Assembly (NCBI GenBank): GCA_002501135.1
Contig: DLRQ01000037.1
Coordinates: 1-5,698, forward strand
Source: Candidatus Neomicrothrix sp. UBA7884
Lineage (GTDB): Bacteria; Actinomycetota; Acidimicrobiia; Acidimicrobiales; MedAcidi-G1
Direction: 5' to 3'
Length of the DNA: 5,698 bases
This document shows, in pieces, positions 1-5,465 of this stretch. The notes under the pieces are model-generated. The model ran no database searches. It was not told the origin of the DNA and worked only from the letters and a program-made list of their open reading frames with translations. The position numbers and the translations under genes are program-made. The stretch's first letter is position 1. Every line of letters begins with the position of its first letter.

Positions 1-243
1 TGGACGGTTGACGATGGGAAGGTCAGGGAGCAGGGAGGCGACACGGGCCATCTCCAAGTCGAACCCACCAACCGGGGAGCCCGGGTAGCCAGAGGTGAAC
101 ACGGCGGTGTTCAGGCCTGCCGTACGGTCGACGAGCAGTTGCTGGACAGGGATACGGGCCAGGGCCTGAATGCCGGTCAGGTAGACGCGACCATCGCTGC
201 TGCAGTAACGGTCGTCTAGTTGGTAGTCGTCCAGCAAGGTCAT
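1..243 (-). CDS. Indolepyruvate ferredoxin oxidoreductase family protein, N-terminal fragment
   Basis: This is the first 81 codons of a gene that runs off the left edge of the window. The protein begins MTLLDDYQLDDRY and continues with GRVYLTGIQALARIP (residues 18-32) and SGYPGSPVGGFD (51-62). This order matches the N-terminus of the fused indolepyruvate/2-oxoacid ferredoxin oxidoreductases, usually about 1,150 residues long. The GYPGSP segment corresponds to the conserved GYRGSP/GYPGTP motif of the pyrimidine-binding domain that helps hold thiamine diphosphate. Known members are cytoplasmic and decarboxylate aryl- or branched 2-oxoacids, made by transamination of amino acids, to acyl-CoA while reducing ferredoxin. 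The ATG is supported by a GGGGG ribosome binding site (complement of 250-254) six bases upstream. The gene is divergent from an Lrp/AsnC regulator, a pairing typical of amino-acid catabolism. The 2-oxoacid preference cannot be told from this fragment. Confidence 0.88.
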   Translation of the reverse strand, partial: MTLLDDYQLDDRYCSSDGRVYLTGIQALARIPVQQLLVDRTAGLNTAVFTSGYPGSPVGGFDLEMARVASLLPDLPIVNRP

Positions 244-296
244 CAATAGCCCCCGTTTCACGGCGATGCTGATCCACCAGAGTTGCATGGGTACGA

Positions 297-310
297 TTGT
301 TCTTCAACAA
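297..310. promoter_or_regulatory. Candidate Lrp/AsnC operator (TTGTT-N4-AACAA)
   Basis: The sequence TTGTT CTTC AACAA is a perfect inverted repeat with 5-bp arms and a 4-base spacer. It lies 31 bp upstream of the regulator's ATG and 54 bp from the oxidoreductase start. Lrp/AsnC proteins bind as dimers or higher oligomers to short A/T-flanked palindromes of about 13-15 bp and commonly regulate a divergent neighbour and themselves. The repeat is visible in the sequence, but its assignment as the binding site is inference. Confidence 0.4.
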
Positions 311-325
311 CACCAAACGAATACC

Positions 326-333
326 GGAAAGAG
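326..333 (+). promoter_or_regulatory. Ribosome binding site fixing the Lrp/AsnC start at 341
   Basis: GGAAAGAG ends seven bases before the ATG at 341. It favours this start over the in-frame ATGs at 266 and 287, whose extra N-terminal residues do not resemble the Lrp family. Starting at 341 gives MTDVDRTDIRIL, the usual beginning of an Lrp/AsnC protein. Confidence 0.7.
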
Positions 334-340
334 TATCAAA

Positions 341-808
341 ATGACGGATGTTGACCGGACTGACATTCGGATTCTCGCTGCACTCCAGTCAGATGCACGG
401 CAGACCAACCGGGCGCTCGCAGGTACCGTCGGTCTGGCACCGTCCACGACCCTGGACCGGGTGCGCTCGCTCGAGGAGCGGGGCGTCATCACCGGCTACC
501 ACGCCACCACCGACCTGAACGCCCTCGGCCGCCCCATCCAGGCGATGGTCGCCATCCGCCTCCGGCCAAAGACGGCCGCCATAGTGGATCAGGTCGTGGA
601 GCGACTCTGGTCACTGCCCGAGACGCTGGCGGTGTTCATGCTCTCCGGCATCGACGACATCCTCGTGCACTTGAGCGTCAGCGACACCGAGGCCCTCCGC
701 CACCTCGTCCTGGATCGCATCTCCAGCATCGAGGGCGTCGTCGATGAGCGAACCTCGTTGGTGTTCGAGCATCGACGACGGACGGTACTGGAACCGCTGG
801 ATTCCTGA
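341..808 (+). CDS. Lrp/AsnC family transcriptional regulator
   Basis: This 155-residue protein has the normal length and plan of the Lrp/AsnC (feast/famine) family. An N-terminal helix begins DVDRTDIRILAALQSDAR (3-20). A winged helix-turn-helix follows at about 22-53, with the recognition part APSTTLDRVRSLEERGVITGY. After a short hinge comes the RAM ligand-binding and oligomerisation domain (about 66-145), ending SSIEGVVDERTSLVFEH. Such proteins sense amino acids or related small molecules, form dimers to octamers, and activate or repress neighbouring metabolic genes. It sits between a divergent 2-oxoacid oxidoreductase gene and a co-directional amidohydrolase gene 47 bp downstream, so both are likely targets along with its own promoter. 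The effector cannot be read from the sequence. A longer form starting at 266 is possible but poorly supported. Confidence 0.93.
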   Translation: MTDVDRTDIRILAALQSDARQTNRALAGTVGLAPSTTLDRVRSLEERGVITGYHATTDLNALGRPIQAMVAIRLRPKTAAIVDQVVERLWSLPETLAVFMLSGIDDILVHLSVSDTEALRHLVLDRISSIEGVVDERTSLVFEHRRRTVLEPLDS

Positions 809-836
809 GCCGCCACTACCGTGCTCCCACGGACCC

Positions 837-846
837 GAGGGAAGGG
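837..846 (+). promoter_or_regulatory. Ribosome binding site fixing the GTG start of the amidohydrolase
   Basis: The purine run GAGGGAAGGG ends nine bases before the GTG at 856. It supports that GTG as the start and gives an N-terminus (NSAGVVLTGGPIYTMD) that matches the family. A small hairpin, CCGTG-ctcc-CACGG (819-832), lies just upstream between the regulator's stop and this site. It has no T-run and is too weak to call a terminator. Confidence 0.6.
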
Positions 847-855
847 TGTCAGCCA

Positions 856-2457
856 GTGAATTCTGCGGGCGTCGTGCTAACCGGTGGACCCATCTACACG
901 ATGGACGGTGCCGCAGCAGAGGCGGTGCGAGTTGACGGCGACCGGATATCTGTTGTCGGAAGCCTTGAGGGTGCGATGGAGCCGGGCAGGGCCGAGGTCG
1001 TCGACCTAGACGGTCGCTGTCTGCTTCCTGGATTCGTAGACGCCCACACCCATCCCCTGATGCTGGGTCAGTGCATGACCTGGGCGGACCTGTCGACGGC
1101 ATCGAGTGTCGACGAGGTCGTGAAGATTCTCAGGGAGCATTCTCTTGGCCTGAAGCGCACCCTGCCGGTCCGAGGCTTCGGTTACGACCATCACCGGCTT
1201 TCTGACGACAGGCATCCCACGGCTGCAGACCTCGACCGGGTCTCTGAGGATGTGACGGTCACCATCATGCACGTCAGTGGGCATGGCTACGTGGCCAACT
1301 CACATGGCCTGGATGCCGCCGGAATCCGGGCAGACACCCCTACCCCGACCGGAGGTCTGATCGACCGTGACGGGTCGGGAGCCCCGACGGGGCGTGTGTT
1401 CGACGCAGCCTGTGACCTGCTCACCGGGCCTGACGGCACGAAGGTGGGGAACCATGGCCCCAACCTGCACATCCCCGACACGCACGAGGCACTTGCGGCA
1501 CAGCTGGACACTGCCCAGGAATCGCTCCTGGCAGCCGGGATCACCTCGGTCGGGGACTGTCAGGTGACAGACCGGGAGCTGTCGGCCTATGCCAACTCAA
1601 GAGACGCTGGTCGGCTCCGGCTTCGGGTGACCACGTACGTGCTTTCCAGCCATATTGGGCTGGTCGACCGATATGGCCTGGAGGTCGGGTTCGGTGATGA
1701 CCACCTCAACTTCGGTGGAATCAAGCACTACGCCGACGGTTCGCTCGTCGCGGGAACCGCCTGCCTCCCATGTGGCTGTGGGAATACCCACGGATTCCTC
1801 TACCACGAGGAGGGCGATCTCGAGGACCTGATCGACGAGTCGAATGCCCTCGGCCGCCAGACAGCCACCCACGCCCAGGGTCCTGAGGCGATCCAGTTGG
1901 TGCTTGACGCCCTGGGGCGAAGGGCACCACATCCGGACCTACGGCATCGCATCGAGCACTGTGGCTTTCCGACCGACGGTCAGATCGTGGAAATGCGCCG
2001 ACTCGGGGTTGTGCCTGTACCGCAGCCGGCACAGGTCCACCTGTATGGGGAAGGGGTGCGGAGAGATCATCCTGAACACGCCGAGCGGATGTACGCCTCC
2101 GGCCTATTTGCCCGGGCAGGCCTGCCAGTCGTGCTCTCCTCTGACACACCGGTTACGAGTCCGGATGTGATGCTCGCCTGTTGGTGTGCGGAGACGCGGC
2201 TGACCTCTCAGGGGCGGATCATCGGTGAGGCTGCGAAGGTGACCCGGTCGCAGGCACTCGAGGGCTATACCCGTGGCGGCGCCCATGCCCTGCGCCGTGA
2301 CGACGTGGGCAGCATCCGGGTCGGCAACCATGCCGACCTGGTGCTCCTGAGCGCTGATCCGTTCACGGTGTCCGTCGACACCCTTCCCAGCATCACCGTC
2401 GACGAGACCTGGGTTGATGGCCGGCCGGCGTGGATTGCTTTGCAGGGCCTCACCTGA
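856..2457 (+). CDS. YtcJ-type metal-dependent amidohydrolase (amidohydrolase family 3)
   Basis: This 533-residue protein is of typical length for the YtcJ/N-substituted formamide deformylase branch of the amidohydrolase superfamily. An N-terminal beta-sandwich segment (1-56) leads into LLPGFVDAHTHP, whose H64 and H66 form the HxH metal-binding pair. KHYADGS (290-296) is the conserved strand-4 region. H339 (THAQG) and H368 (HRIEHC) are the next metal or catalytic histidines, and D430 (SSDTPV) is the general base aspartate. The C-terminus (GSIRVGNHADLVLLSADPF, then WVDGRPAW) rebuilds the beta-sandwich. All key residues appear present, so the enzyme should be active. No signal peptide is seen, so it is probably cytoplasmic. 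Relatives hydrolyse amide bonds in N-formyl or N-acyl amines and D-amino acid derivatives, but the substrate here cannot be predicted. It follows the Lrp/AsnC gene by 47 bp and is probably in the same transcript. An unusual CxxCxC cluster lies at 303-308. Confidence 0.92.
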   Translation: MNSAGVVLTGGPIYTMDGAAAEAVRVDGDRISVVGSLEGAMEPGRAEVVDLDGRCLLPGFVDAHTHPLMLGQCMTWADLSTASSVDEVVKILREHSLGLKRTLPVRGFGYDHHRLSDDRHPTAADLDRVSEDVTVTIMHVSGHGYVANSHGLDAAGIRADTPTPTGGLIDRDGSGAPTGRVFDAACDLLTGPDGTKVGNHGPNLHIPDTHEALAAQLDTAQESLLAAGITSVGDCQVTDRELSAYANSRDAGRLRLRVTTYVLSSHIGLVDRYGLEVGFGDDHLNFGGIKHYADGSLVAGTACLPCGCGNTHGFLYHEEGDLEDLIDESNALGRQTATHAQGPEAIQLVLDALGRRAPHPDLRHRIEHCGFPTDGQIVEMRRLGVVPVPQPAQVHLYGEGVRRDHPEHAERMYASGLFARAGLPVVLSSDTPVTSPDVMLACWCAETRLTSQGRIIGEAAKVTRSQALEGYTRGGAHALRRDDVGSIRVGNHADLVLLSADPFTVSVDTLPSITVDETWVDGRPAWIALQGLT

Positions 2458-2502
2458 AACTCCCCGGGCGCCTGCGAGGTCGGAGTCGAGGCGGCGGGCG
2501 AC

Positions 2503-2535
2503 GGCGCATAGTGGCGCCCGGAGTCGCTTCGGGCG
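2503..2535 (+). other. Two overlapping, mutually exclusive hairpins before the lipoprotein start
   Basis: GGCGC (2503-2507) can pair with GCGCC (2514-2518) around a 6-base loop. CGCCCG (2515-2520) can pair with CGGGCG (2530-2535) around a 9-base loop. The two stems share bases 2515-2518, so only one can form at a time. They lie in the 87-bp gap after the amidohydrolase, with the second ending nine bases before the GTG at 2545. No T-run follows, so this is not a classical terminator. Short stems are common by chance in such G/C-rich DNA, and function is uncertain. Confidence 0.3.
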
Positions 2536-2544
2536 TGCAATCCT

Positions 2545-3672
2545 GTGAACGTGTGCCGTCGTTCATCCATTGCCGTCCTCATCGCCGTGCTGGCGACCTC
2601 ATGCGGTGGAACCAATGAGGTAGCCACCCCGGCTACCACTCCGGACCTCTTCGGTATCAGTGCAGCCATCACGACCATCGCTCCGCTGAAGGTTGACGGC
2701 TGGGTCCCGGTCGACCTCCCTGACCTGCGAGCCGCCAGTGACCAGTGCGTGGATGATGCCCAACCCGACAGTATCCAGATCGTCGAGGAAGGCCCCGAGA
2801 CCGTCACCGTCGAGTCCGGCGACACCCTGGGTAAGATCGCCAAGCGGTACGAACGCACGGTCGAACAGTTCCTCCGGACCAACGGCCTGAGCGATCCGAA
2901 CATGTTGAAGATCGGACAGGTCCTGCTCATTCCACGTGAGAGTTCCAGGGAACTTGACATACCCGGTGGCCCCCTCATCAGGTTCGAGGACCTGGTCTGT
3001 GTGATCGACACGAGGGTCATGGCCTTCGGTCCCGACGGAGTGGCACTCAACCGATCCGGCCTCATCCAGGTGTTCGTGAGGTGGCCTCGCATCGAAGGCC
3101 CAAGGGAATCCCCGAAGGTGAACGGTCGACTTCTGGGCATAACCCAGGGGGCGGTACAGATGTTCCTCGACGAGACAGCTACGGCTGTGGAGCGAAACGG
3201 CTACGCCTGTCGGGAATCGACCGAGGGCCGGTGCATGTGGATCCAGCACCAGTACGACGTTCTCCTGGCGACAGATGAGATTCTCAGCCTCCGCAACACT
3301 GTCCGGCGACTGCTGCCGGGGATTGCCGGTGAGACGTCAGAGATCCTCACCGAGACCTTCGACCTCTCCACCGGACAACCGATTCAGGTAACTGACCTCT
3401 TTGAGCCCACGACCGACTGGGTGGCGGCCGTGTCGACAGAGGCCCAGGCGAGGCTGGAACTTGAGCCCTGGACCGACCAGCGGCGGGTGGCCGGCGCAGG
3501 ACCCGAGGCCATCAACTTCGCGCGTTTCAACCTGACCCACGGTGGCCTTGTCCTCTCCTTCGCCCCGTTCAGCGTGGGTGGATCCGGAACCAACACCTTG
3601 TCAATAACCATCCCGTACCCGGCGCTCGACGGCTACTGGGCCGTCGACGGCCCAGTAGCCAGCCTCGGCTAG
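2545..3672 (+). CDS. Secreted lipoprotein with LysM and DUF3298 (RsiV-like) domains
   Basis: This 375-residue protein starts with a short basic region (CRRSS), a hydrophobic stretch (IAVLIAVLA, 9-17) and ATSCGG, which fits a lipoprotein signal cleaved before C20. Alanine at -3 is less usual than leucine. A Thr/Ala/Pro-rich linker follows. Residues 85-130 form a LysM domain (VESGDTLGKIAKRY, then LKIGQVLLIPR), a fold that binds N-acetylglucosamine in peptidoglycan or chitin. Residues about 235-365 resemble DUF3298, the C-terminal domain of RsiV and PdaC: LTETFDLSTGQPIQVTDLF (268-286) and GGLVLSFAPF (333-342), ending TIPYPAL (355-361). C68, C152, C222 and C230 could form disulfides outside the cell. 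The likely role is a wall-associated membrane-anchored protein, possibly binding peptidoglycan or lysozyme-like ligands. That role is inferred. The GTG start is the first possible one after the in-frame TAG at 2509, and no good ribosome binding site precedes it. A second in-frame GTG lies at 2551. Confidence 0.8.
   Translation: MNVCRRSSIAVLIAVLATSCGGTNEVATPATTPDLFGISAAITTIAPLKVDGWVPVDLPDLRAASDQCVDDAQPDSIQIVEEGPETVTVESGDTLGKIAKRYERTVEQFLRTNGLSDPNMLKIGQVLLIPRESSRELDIPGGPLIRFEDLVCVIDTRVMAFGPDGVALNRSGLIQVFVRWPRIEGPRESPKVNGRLLGITQGAVQMFLDETATAVERNGYACRESTEGRCMWIQHQYDVLLATDEILSLRNTVRRLLPGIAGETSEILTETFDLSTGQPIQVTDLFEPTTDWVAAVSTEAQARLELEPWTDQRRVAGAGPEAINFARFNLTHGGLVLSFAPFSVGGSGTNTLSITIPYPALDGYWAVDGPVASLG
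3631..3660. repeat. Perfect 30-bp palindrome at the 3' end of the lipoprotein gene
   Basis: The left half is GGCTACTGGGCCGTC and the right half is its exact reverse complement, centred between 3645 and 3646. As RNA it could form a stem of about 13 bp with a 4-base loop. It falls entirely inside the coding region, exactly in codon register (residues 363-372, GYWAVDGPVA), nine bases before the stop and 41 bases before the next gene's ATG. It could be a T-less transcription terminator, a transcript-stabilising 3' hairpin, or a binding site for a dimeric regulator of the next gene. The right-arm end TAGCC (3656-3660) can also pair with GGCTA at 3667-3671 over the stop codon, which would be an alternative fold. 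Confidence 0.85.
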
Positions 3673-3701
3673 GGCCGATTGGCTGACTCTGGGATAAGCC
3701 G

Positions 3702-5447
3702 ATGGAACTGCAGGACTTTGGCCTGGGCCTGTACGTACAGACAACGCCCAGCAGTCGCTTCCCTGTCTACACCCGCGGAAATGCCGGAGAGGTCTACCCG
3801 GAGGTGGTCTTCCCGCTGAGTACCACGATGGCCAGGGACCTTGGAGACGATCCGTTCAGCGATGCCCTGCTGTCGACGGGAGTCATCACCCGTGCCGAGT
3901 GCGACGAGGACGCTGACGTCCACATGGGGATCTTCGGCGGATACTCCTACCTGAACCTCTCGGTTTCACGGGTGATAGCGGTGCGCACGCCCGGCGCAAG
4001 CATCGCCGAGACCGATGCAACATTCCTGGGAGCTGAGGGCATAGCCCCGGCGCACGTGCCCAGACGGGGCGACCGGAACCCGGTGGCGATGCTGCGCGGG
4101 GTGTTCCACGGCCTGAAGGTGCTGTTGGCCGACGAGATTCCACACCTGTCGACAGACATGGCCGAGGCAGCGGAGTGGAGGGCCTCACTGCCCGATTTCG
4201 AGACCGCATCCGACGATGACCTTGTCACCGTGATGGCTACTTCGGCACCGATGCTGGCCCGGATGTTCACCGGCCACCTGCTGGTCTCAGGTGGTGCCGG
4301 AGCCGGTTTCTACATGCTGCGCGACCTCTGCTCGAGGAAGCTGGACGATGGGTCCCTGGCACTCGTCATGGTCTCTGGAATAGGCGGGGTCGCCTCGGCT
4401 GAGCCGTCGTTCGCCATGTGGGAACTCAGCCGTACCGTCGCCGGTGACACAATCCTGACATCGCTCTTCGACGAGGGGGTTGCTGGCCTGTTTGAAAGGC
4501 TGTCGACCACCGAGGACACTCCGTCCGTTGGGGCCTTTCTCGCGGACTTTGGCGGGTTCCTCGACAACTACGGCAGCCGTGGCCCCAACGAGTGGGAGAT
4601 AGCGTGCGAGGTGTGGGGAACCGACCCCGCTATGCCACTGGCGATCATCGACCGGATGCGCCATGCAGGCGACGACCACGCACCCACAACCAGGTCTGCT
4701 GCACGTGCAGGTGAGCGCGAGGTCGCCGAGTCCATGGCCAGGTCCCGTATGCGTGGCGTCACCAGGTGGCTGTTCGACCGTGCCCTCACCTCAGCGGTGG
4801 TCCACAGCCGTGCCAGGGAACAAGGAAAGACAATGCTGGTTGACGTCATCCACCAGGTCCGGCTGGCCGCACGCGAGTTGGGGCGAAGGATTGCCGAGTT
4901 GACACCCGAGGGAAGGTCCGACGACCTCTGGTACGTGACCTACGCGGAGTTGGATGACTACCGCCGAAATCCAGGAGCATTTGCAGGTTTGGTGGAGTCG
5001 AGGAGAGCGACCCGGGACGCGCTGTCGCAACTGGTTCCGCCATTCTGCTTTTCCGGTGAGATGCCTCCCATCGAGACCTGGGACAGGCGGGCGGAGCGCA
5101 CAATCGAAGCAGCAACTGTCGGAACGGTGCTTTCAGGCATTCCCGGCTCCAGCGGGGTTGCGAGGGGTCGTGCCTGCGTGGTCACAGACCCTTCAGATCC
5201 GGGCGACCTGGGGCCAGGGGACATCCTGATCGCACCCCTCACCGACCCGAGCTGGACCCCCCTGTTCGTGCCGGTCGAGGCCGTGGTCGTTGACGTCGGA
5301 GGTCAGCTGAGCCACGCCGTCATCGTGTCGCGCGAGCTGGGCCTGCCGTGCGTTGTGAGCGTTACAGGGGCGACCCACTCGATTCCAGATGGGGCCGTGG
5401 TGGAGGTTGACGGTGCTGCGGGAACCGTGACCCTTCTCAAGGGCTGA
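3702..5447 (+). CDS. Rifampin-phosphotransferase-like protein lacking the ATP-grasp domain (PEP-utilising mobile domain)
   Basis: The 581 residues match the middle and C-terminal parts of rifampin phosphotransferase (RPH) and relatives. Residues 1 to about 465 resemble the substrate-binding domain: GNAGEVYPEVVFPLS (26-40), FGGYSYLNLSVSR (78-90), YGSRGPNEWEI with WGTDP (290-309) and DDLWYVTYAEL (407-417). Residues about 475-580 are the swivelling phosphohistidine domain: GIPGSSGVARGRA, GDILIAPLTDPSWTPLF, GGQLSHAVIVSRELGLPCVV. H538 is the expected phosphate-carrying histidine. In RPH an N-terminal ATP-grasp domain of about 320 residues cleaves ATP to AMP and phosphate to charge this histidine. 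None is present here: an in-frame stop (3684-3686) precedes the ATG, and the upstream gene is unrelated. The protein therefore probably needs a separate ATP-grasp partner or has another role. It is cytoplasmic, and its substrate is unknown. The ATG at 3702 follows a weak GGG (3691-3693) seven to eight bases upstream. Confidence 0.87.
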   Translation: MELQDFGLGLYVQTTPSSRFPVYTRGNAGEVYPEVVFPLSTTMARDLGDDPFSDALLSTGVITRAECDEDADVHMGIFGGYSYLNLSVSRVIAVRTPGASIAETDATFLGAEGIAPAHVPRRGDRNPVAMLRGVFHGLKVLLADEIPHLSTDMAEAAEWRASLPDFETASDDDLVTVMATSAPMLARMFTGHLLVSGGAGAGFYMLRDLCSRKLDDGSLALVMVSGIGGVASAEPSFAMWELSRTVAGDTILTSLFDEGVAGLFERLSTTEDTPSVGAFLADFGGFLDNYGSRGPNEWEIACEVWGTDPAMPLAIIDRMRHAGDDHAPTTRSAARAGEREVAESMARSRMRGVTRWLFDRALTSAVVHSRAREQGKTMLVDVIHQVRLAARELGRRIAELTPEGRSDDLWYVTYAELDDYRRNPGAFAGLVESRRATRDALSQLVPPFCFSGEMPPIETWDRRAERTIEAATVGTVLSGIPGSSGVARGRACVVTDPSDPGDLGPGDILIAPLTDPSWTPLFVPVEAVVVDVGGQLSHAVIVSRELGLPCVVSVTGATHSIPDGAVVEVDGAAGTVTLLKG

Positions 5448-5464
5448 CCGGGCCGACCTCCCGG
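5448..5464. terminator. Candidate short bidirectional hairpin between convergent genes
   Basis: Only 18 bases separate the stops of the RPH-like gene and the convergent serC. They contain CCGGG (5448-5452) and CCCGG (5460-5464) around a 7-base loop. The 5-bp stem has no T-run on either strand. Its position suggests a shared weak terminator, but short G/C stems are frequent here by chance. Confidence 0.25.
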
Positions 5465-5465
5465 A

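Larger units (their letters stand above)
244..340. promoter_or_regulatory. Divergent intergenic control region
   Basis: These 97 bases separate the start codons of the oxidoreductase (minus strand) and the Lrp/AsnC regulator (plus strand), so both promoters should lie here or overlap the gene ends. The stretch from about 292 to 340 is clearly richer in A and T than the flanking genes. It holds the inverted repeat at 297-310. I could not find a convincing -35/-10 pair on either strand: TTGCAT (283-288) and TACGAT (292-297) resemble single boxes but are not correctly spaced for each other. The regulatory role is inferred from position and composition. Confidence 0.6.

Noticed and set aside
23..316. 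A minus-strand open frame overlapping the start of the oxidoreductase gene in another frame.
   Set aside because: The overlapping frame starting at 243 matches the oxidoreductase family clearly, while this one is arginine/proline-rich with no recognisable motif.
266..340. An N-terminal extension of the Lrp/AsnC protein starting at the ATG at 266 or 287.
   Set aside because: The extra residues do not resemble the family, would cover the candidate operator, and lack the good ribosome binding site that precedes 341.
819..832. A small hairpin, CCGTG-ctcc-CACGG, between the regulator and the amidohydrolase, considered as a terminator.
   Set aside because: It has only five pairs and no T-run, and it is followed closely by a strong ribosome binding site. 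Co-transcription is more likely.
1646..1677. Overlapping inverted repeats inside the amidohydrolase gene: CCAGCC/GGCTGG (1646-1663) and GCCATAT/ATATGGC (1649-1677).
   Set aside because: They are short, lie mid-gene with ordinary protein sequence on both sides, and are well within what chance yields in a 1.6-kb gene.
2265..3140. A 291-codon open frame on the minus strand across the end of the amidohydrolase and the first half of the lipoprotein gene.
   Set aside because: It is antisense to two well-supported genes and crosses their intergenic gap. Its serine/arginine-rich translation has no recognisable domain, as expected for a shadow frame in G/C-rich DNA.
2599..3249. A 216-codon minus-strand open frame opposite the lipoprotein gene.
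   Set aside because: It is fully antisense to the LysM-containing frame, with no family resemblance and no ribosome binding evidence.
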